In this document: piece by piece, positions 6,105-9,086 of the stretch | Numbering within the stretch: position 1 is the first letter of the stretch | Layout of the letters: each line of letters opens with the position of its first letter | NCBI GenBank assembly: GCA_013698495.1 | Contig: JACCUV010000232.1 | Coordinates: forward strand, 1 to 9,086 | DNA from: Chloroflexia bacterium | Lineage (GTDB): Bacteria > Chloroflexota > Chloroflexia > Thermomicrobiales > UBA6265 | Direction: 5' to 3' | Length of the DNA stretch: 9,086 bases | Notes under the pieces: model-generated | Told to the model about the DNA's origin: nothing | Databases searched by the model: none | Seen by the model: only the letters and a program-made list of their open reading frames with translations | Translations under genes and position numbers: made by a program

Positions 6105-6934
6105 GCCCCAAATCGATCTCGCACCGGCTGACCCGAATCGGACTTCACGTGGTCTTGCTCACCGTCGGGCTGCTGTTTATGGCGCCCTTCATATGGTCGA
6201 TCTCGACATCGCTCAAGCCACTCAGCGATCTGTTCCAGGTCCGGCCGAGCCTGATCCCCAGCGAAATCCGCTGGGCCAACTACAGCGATGTCTTCGACAC
6301 CGCCCCGTTTGTCCGGTTTTACGCCAACTCGATTGTCGTGACGATCGCGCGCACCGTCGGCCAGGTGGTGATCGCCTCCCTGGCGGCATTCGCGTTCTCG
6401 CAATTGAAGTTTCCGGGCCGGGATGCCCTCTTTTTCGTCCTGCTCGCCGGGCTGATGGTGCCCGACCAGGTCCTGATCGTGCCCCGCTTCATCATCATGC
6501 GCGAACTCGGGTGGTTCGATACCTATCAGGGCCTGATCGTGCCGTTGCTGTTCAGTTCGTTCGGCGTCTTCCTGCTGCGTCAGTATTTCCTGGGGATTCC
6601 GCGGGACTTCCACGAGGCGGCCAAACTGGAGGGCGCCAATCCGTTCCAGGTGTACTGGGACATCTACCTGCCGCTGGCCAAACCAGCGCTCGCCGCCTTT
6701 GGATTCCTGACGATGCTCAACTCGTGGAACGAGCTGCTATGGGCGCTGACCGTCACGAATTCGGCCAACATGCAGGTCTTGCCGGTCGGCATCGCCCTCT
6801 TCCAGGGGCAATTCTTTACGAACACCGGCATCCTGCTCGCTGCCGCCAACATGGCCACATTCCCCCTGCTGATCGCCTTCCTCTTTTTCCAGAAACAGCT
6901 GGTCGAAGGCGTCGCTCTCAGCGGTCTCAAATAG
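6101..6934 (+). CDS. Sugar ABC transporter permease (MalG/UgpE-type)
   Basis: A 277-residue second permease that pairs with the upstream one to form the translocation channel. About six hydrophobic segments are seen, at roughly residues 14-36, 78-100, 108-130, 143-163, 192-212 and 243-264. The EAA loop lies at 169-194 (DFHEAAKLEGANPFQVYWDIYLPLAK). The motifs MAPFIWSISTSLKP (27-40), MVPDQVLIVPRFIIMRELGW (119-138) and the C-terminal end FFQKQLVEGVALSGLK are all typical of MalG/UgpE proteins. The start at 6101 is chosen because its ATG overlaps the stop of the first permease (ATGA); an in-frame start at 6026 would add 25 residues lying inside the upstream gene. No ATPase gene follows; CUT1 systems often share an MsmK/UgpC-like ATPase encoded elsewhere. 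Confidence 0.93.
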   Translation: MSPKSISHRLTRIGLHVVLLTVGLLFMAPFIWSISTSLKPLSDLFQVRPSLIPSEIRWANYSDVFDTAPFVRFYANSIVVTIARTVGQVVIASLAAFAFSQLKFPGRDALFFVLLAGLMVPDQVLIVPRFIIMRELGWFDTYQGLIVPLLFSSFGVFLLRQYFLGIPRDFHEAAKLEGANPFQVYWDIYLPLAKPALAAFGFLTMLNSWNELLWALTVTNSANMQVLPVGIALFQGQFFTNTGILLAAANMATFPLLIAFLFFQKQLVEGVALSGLK

Positions 6935-7103
6935 CGAACTCCGCCATGTGACCAACGAATCTTGCTTCGCCGCCGCCGCCGCCATCCGAAAGGGCTACGC
7001 GTGGTAGTGTCCGCCCTTGTGGCGGCCAACTCCCTGATGGAGACTACGAGTGAGGCAACACCTCTCCCTCAATGCGACACTCTCGCCAGAACCTGGAGGC
7101 AAC

Positions 7104-8051
7104 ATGCAAACCGCGCCAACAGCTCCGAAACTCTCGACCCTTCGCCGAACCGCAACCGTGATCGCCACCGCCGGCGCCCTCGTCCTGGCGAGCATCGCGC
7201 CCACGATCGCCCAGGACGCCACACCCGCCGCTTCACCGGAGTCCGCCCTGGAAATCGAACTGCTCAACGTCGACAGCGAACCGGTCGGGTCCGCAATCCT
7301 CACCGAATCGGACGGCGGCGTTGAGATCACCGTCACGGTCGAGGGCCTGGAACCCGGCGACCACGGCATTCACATCCACGAAATGGGCGCCTGCGATCCC
7401 GAGGGCGACACGCCCTTCGCCTCGGCAGGAGACCACTTCAATCCAACCGATGCCGTGCATGGACCTGGTCCCGCCACCGGAGCCACCCCCGATGCGGATA
7501 TCATCGAGGCCCACGCTGGAGATCTCGGCAACATCACCGTCGCCGATGATGGCTCCGGCACACTGACCCTCACCACGGACCGCGTCACCTTGGCGCCCGA
7601 CGCTGAAAACTCCCTCGCCGGCGCCAACGGCAGCGCGCTCGTCATCCACGTCGATCCCGACGACCTTGCCACCAATCCCGATGGCGTCAGCGGCGACCGC
7701 ATCGCCTGCGGAGTCCTGTTCGCGCCGGTCGATGGCGGCACACCGGCTGCCTCCGATGAGGGTGGCGATTCCGCGGCCGAGGCTTCGGCCCCGGTCGAGG
7801 CCCTCGACTCGCTGGCTTTCTCGCCCTCGGAAGTCACCGTCTCACCCGGCGACACGATCCAGGTGATCAACACCGGCGCGCTGGAGCACGATTTCGTGGT
7901 CGATGAGCTGGAGGTCGCGATCGATCTTCCAAACGGCGAGATGGTGGAGATCGAAATTCCCGAAGACGCCGCACCCGGCGAGTACGAGTTCTATTGCTCG
8001 ATCCCCGGGCACGCTCCCGCCGGCATGGTCGGCATCCTCATCGTCGAGTAG
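7104..8051 (+). CDS. sodC: Secreted Cu/Zn superoxide dismutase fused to a cupredoxin domain
   Basis: A 315-residue exported protein with two copper domains. Residues 1-36 are a signal peptide (basic start, hydrophobic core, TIA end), followed by QDATPAASPES. Residues about 47-208 are a Cu/Zn superoxide dismutase, which converts superoxide to peroxide and oxygen. By family alignment the copper ligands are His90, His92, His111 and His182, and the zinc ligands His111, His119, His137 and Asp140. Cys97 and Cys202 fit the conserved disulfide, and Arg199 (SGDRIACGV) the substrate-guiding Arg. A linker rich in Ala, Ser and Glu (212-232) leads to a plastocyanin-like cupredoxin (about 235-315) with type-1 copper ligands His262, Cys298, His303 and Met308. 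The chosen ATG at 7104 has GGAGG at 7095-7099. A GTG at 7050 with GGAG at 7039-7042 is an alternative, adding 18 residues before the signal peptide. No gene partner overlaps it; it follows the transporter by 169 bp. Confidence 0.92.
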   Translation: MQTAPTAPKLSTLRRTATVIATAGALVLASIAPTIAQDATPAASPESALEIELLNVDSEPVGSAILTESDGGVEITVTVEGLEPGDHGIHIHEMGACDPEGDTPFASAGDHFNPTDAVHGPGPATGATPDADIIEAHAGDLGNITVADDGSGTLTLTTDRVTLAPDAENSLAGANGSALVIHVDPDDLATNPDGVSGDRIACGVLFAPVDGGTPAASDEGGDSAAEASAPVEALDSLAFSPSEVTVSPGDTIQVINTGALEHDFVVDELEVAIDLPNGEMVEIEIPEDAAPGEYEFYCSIPGHAPAGMVGILIVE

Positions 8052-8135
8052 CCCGAGGGACCGTGAGTGAATGAAGACGAGCTCTGCGCACATCCTCGTT
8101 GGTAGGGTTGCGGAGCTTGCTCCGCCCGCCGTATT

Positions 8136-8180
8136 GTCATTTTGACGAAGGAAGAATCCCGGCCCCGCTGGATGCGGCGA
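8136..8180 (+). repeat. Dispersed repeat copy, GTCATTTTGACGAAGGAAGA type
   Basis: The first 33 bases match the reverse complement of the repeat at 5104-5136 at 31 of 33 positions. The sequence then follows the copy at 1953 (GCTGGAT...CGGCG). The terminal palindromic arm seen at 5078 is missing at its right end, so this copy looks truncated or diverged there. Confidence 0.7.
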
Positions 8181-8329
8181 AGCCGGTAAGGGTCAGCGTA
8201 CGCCACGGGGAACGATGCATCGTGTTGCGCTCCCGCCGGGAATTCCGTTTGGTCATGCCTGAAGTGGGCGTTCACTGGCCTCATGCTCGATCTGGCCCAT
8301 CCCGTGACGACCGACTCCTGAGAGAGTCA

Positions 8330-8359
8330 TTGCCAATACCTGCTTCCATCCGCTACCAT
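8330..8359 (+). promoter_or_regulatory. Possible sigma70-type promoter for the molybdoenzyme gene
   Basis: TTGCCA (8330-8335) and TACCAT (8354-8359) are separated by 18 bp, matching TTGACA at 5 of 6 and TATAAT at 4 of 6 positions. It lies about 50 bp upstream of the start codon. Chance matches of this quality are common, so this is tentative. Confidence 0.3.
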
Positions 8360-8410
8360 CACCGGACACCTATATCGGGCTACCGACCCGTGCCACGAAA
8401 GGAACAGTCA

Positions 8411-9086
8411 ATGCGCCAGCACCTTGACGAGATCGACCGGTCACCGCTTTCGCGCCGCCAGCTCGTCCAGCGGCTCGCCGCCGCGGGCTTCTCGGCGCCG
8501 GTGGTCGCTTCGATCCTGGCCCACGAGGGTCTGGCCCAGGATGCCGCCACCCCGGCCGCAACCCCCGTCCTCGCCGCGACTCCGGGAGACGACCTGCGCG
8601 AGGTGTTTGGACTCGATGAGCGACTGATCCAGTACGATCCCTTCAACTACGGCACCCCGCTCGACGCTGTCGACGGTTTCATCGTCCCCAACGACCTCTT
8701 CTACATCCGGAACAATGGCCCTGTCCCCGCGATCGACGCTTCCCAATGGCGGCTCAACATCACCGGCCTCGTCGACGAGCCGCTGCAACTCTCGCTCGAC
8801 GATCTCAAGGGCATGGAGAACGTGACCTACACCTCGTTCCTGGAGTGCTCGGGAAACAGCCGCGGATTCTACGAGCCCAACGCATCCGGCACGCAATGGG
8901 GCAACACCTCGATCGGCAATGCGGAATGGGTCGGCACGCCATTGGCCCCGATCCTCGCAATGGCCGGTGTCCAGCCAGGCGCCGTCGAAATCGTGTCGCA
9001 GGGAGGCGACTTCCCCGAAATGCAGCGCGGACTGCCGATCGGCGACGCCTTGTCCCCGAACACGATGCTCGTCTGGGGCATGAACG
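8411..9086 (+). CDS. Sulfite oxidase-family molybdopterin oxidoreductase (3' end outside window)
   Basis: The open frame runs off the window end; 225 residues are visible. The N-terminus has a twin-arginine motif (S14-R-R-Q-L-V), a hydrophobic run, and a likely cleavage after GLA (40-42), followed by QDAATPAATP. The catalytic-domain start shows FIVPNDLFYIRNNGPVP (90-106), then WRLNITGLVDEPLQLSLDDL (113-132) and LECSGNSRGF (144-153). This is the molybdenum-ligand motif of the sulfite oxidase/SoxC family, with Cys146 as the ligand. Next come NAEWVGTPLAPIL (170-182) and a region matching the rest of the molybdopterin-binding fold (GGDFPEMQRGLPIGDAL). Such enzymes oxidise sulfite, or catalyse related oxygen-atom transfers, outside the membrane after folding with cofactor. 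The ATG at 8411 has AAAGGAA (8398-8404) at 6-nt spacing. The C-terminal dimerisation domain and any haem domain cannot be seen, so SoxC, SorA and other subfamilies cannot be separated. Confidence 0.85.
   Translation, partial: MRQHLDEIDRSPLSRRQLVQRLAAAGFSAPVVASILAHEGLAQDAATPAATPVLAATPGDDLREVFGLDERLIQYDPFNYGTPLDAVDGFIVPNDLFYIRNNGPVPAIDASQWRLNITGLVDEPLQLSLDDLKGMENVTYTSFLECSGNSRGFYEPNASGTQWGNTSIGNAEWVGTPLAPILAMAGVQPGAVEIVSQGGDFPEMQRGLPIGDALSPNTMLVWGMN

Larger units (their letters stand above)
8052..8410. other. Intergenic region with repeat copy and leader of the molybdoenzyme gene
   Basis: No coding sequence was seen in this 359-bp gap. It holds a hairpin GCGGAGC-TT-GCTCCGC (8110-8125), a copy of the dispersed repeat (from 8136), a 12-bp palindrome ACGATGCATCGT (8212-8223) and a possible promoter (8330-8359). 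The hairpin has no T-tract and is not a clear terminator for the upstream gene. Confidence 0.5.

Noticed and set aside
6962..6982. CGC triplet run before the SOD gene as a meaningful microsatellite
   Set aside because: There are only about five units in a GC-rich gap; this is expected by composition.
8110..8125. Hairpin GCGGAGC-TT-GCTCCGC as the terminator of the SOD-cupredoxin gene
   Set aside because: The loop is only 2 nt, no T-run follows, and it adjoins a repeat copy, so it may be part of a repeat.
8212..8223. Perfect 12-bp palindrome ACGATGCATCGT as an operator
   Set aside because: About two palindromes with 6-bp arms are expected by chance in a window this size, and it lies about 190 bp from the next start codon.
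7991..8284. 97-codon minus-strand frame in the gap after the SOD-cupredoxin gene
   Set aside because: It reads through the dispersed repeat and the end of the SOD gene, with no domain signal.
1..9086. CRISPR array, rRNA, insertion-sequence transposase or integrase
   Set aside because: No regularly spaced direct repeats, rRNA-like sequence or transposase/integrase motifs were seen on either strand.

Overview
The window is GC-rich, and its coding sequence favours G/C at third codon positions. Several exported proteins begin their predicted mature part with an Ala/Thr/Pro-rich 'QDATPAA'-like stretch. Diverged palindromic repeats of the GTCATTCTGA...TCAGAATGAC type sit between genes. Together with Tat-dependent export and a Bacillus-type LexA box, this suggests a Chloroflexota bacterium, perhaps near Thermomicrobia/Sphaerobacter. 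That placement is an inference from style, not from a marker gene.

Layout, left to right. (1) 1-392: a repeat, then the start of a small membrane-protein gene with a strong ribosome binding site. It runs into the 3' end of the next gene without reaching a stop. (2) 393-1808, minus strand: a full-length phage portal protein (SPP1 gp6-like) with no other recognisable phage gene in view. A near-consensus GAAC-N4-GTTC SOS box lies about 35 bp upstream of its start. (3) 2123-2989, plus: a membrane-anchored TlpA/ResA-like thioredoxin-fold protein with a long Pro-rich N-terminal region. (4) 3150-3365, minus: a very acidic small protein of unknown function. (5) 3703-6934, plus: a CUT1-type sugar ABC importer made of a Tat-exported binding protein and two permeases, without an ATPase. 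A strong stem-loop and a palindromic repeat lie between the binding protein and the first permease; the two permeases overlap by 4 bp. (6) 7104-8051, plus: a secreted Cu/Zn superoxide dismutase fused to a C-terminal type-1 copper cupredoxin domain, with both copper sites apparently intact. (7) 8411 to the window end, plus: a Tat-exported sulfite-oxidase-family molybdopterin enzyme, cut by the window edge and carrying the family's molybdenum-ligand Cys motif.

The ABC genes form one transport unit, probably energised by a shared ATPase encoded elsewhere. The TlpA-like protein, the SOD-cupredoxin and the molybdoenzyme are all predicted to work on the outer face of the membrane in redox or oxidative-stress chemistry. 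The cupredoxin domain could exchange electrons with the neighbouring molybdoenzyme, but nothing in the sequence proves this. The most unusual items are the SOD-cupredoxin fusion and the lone portal gene behind a possible SOS operator.
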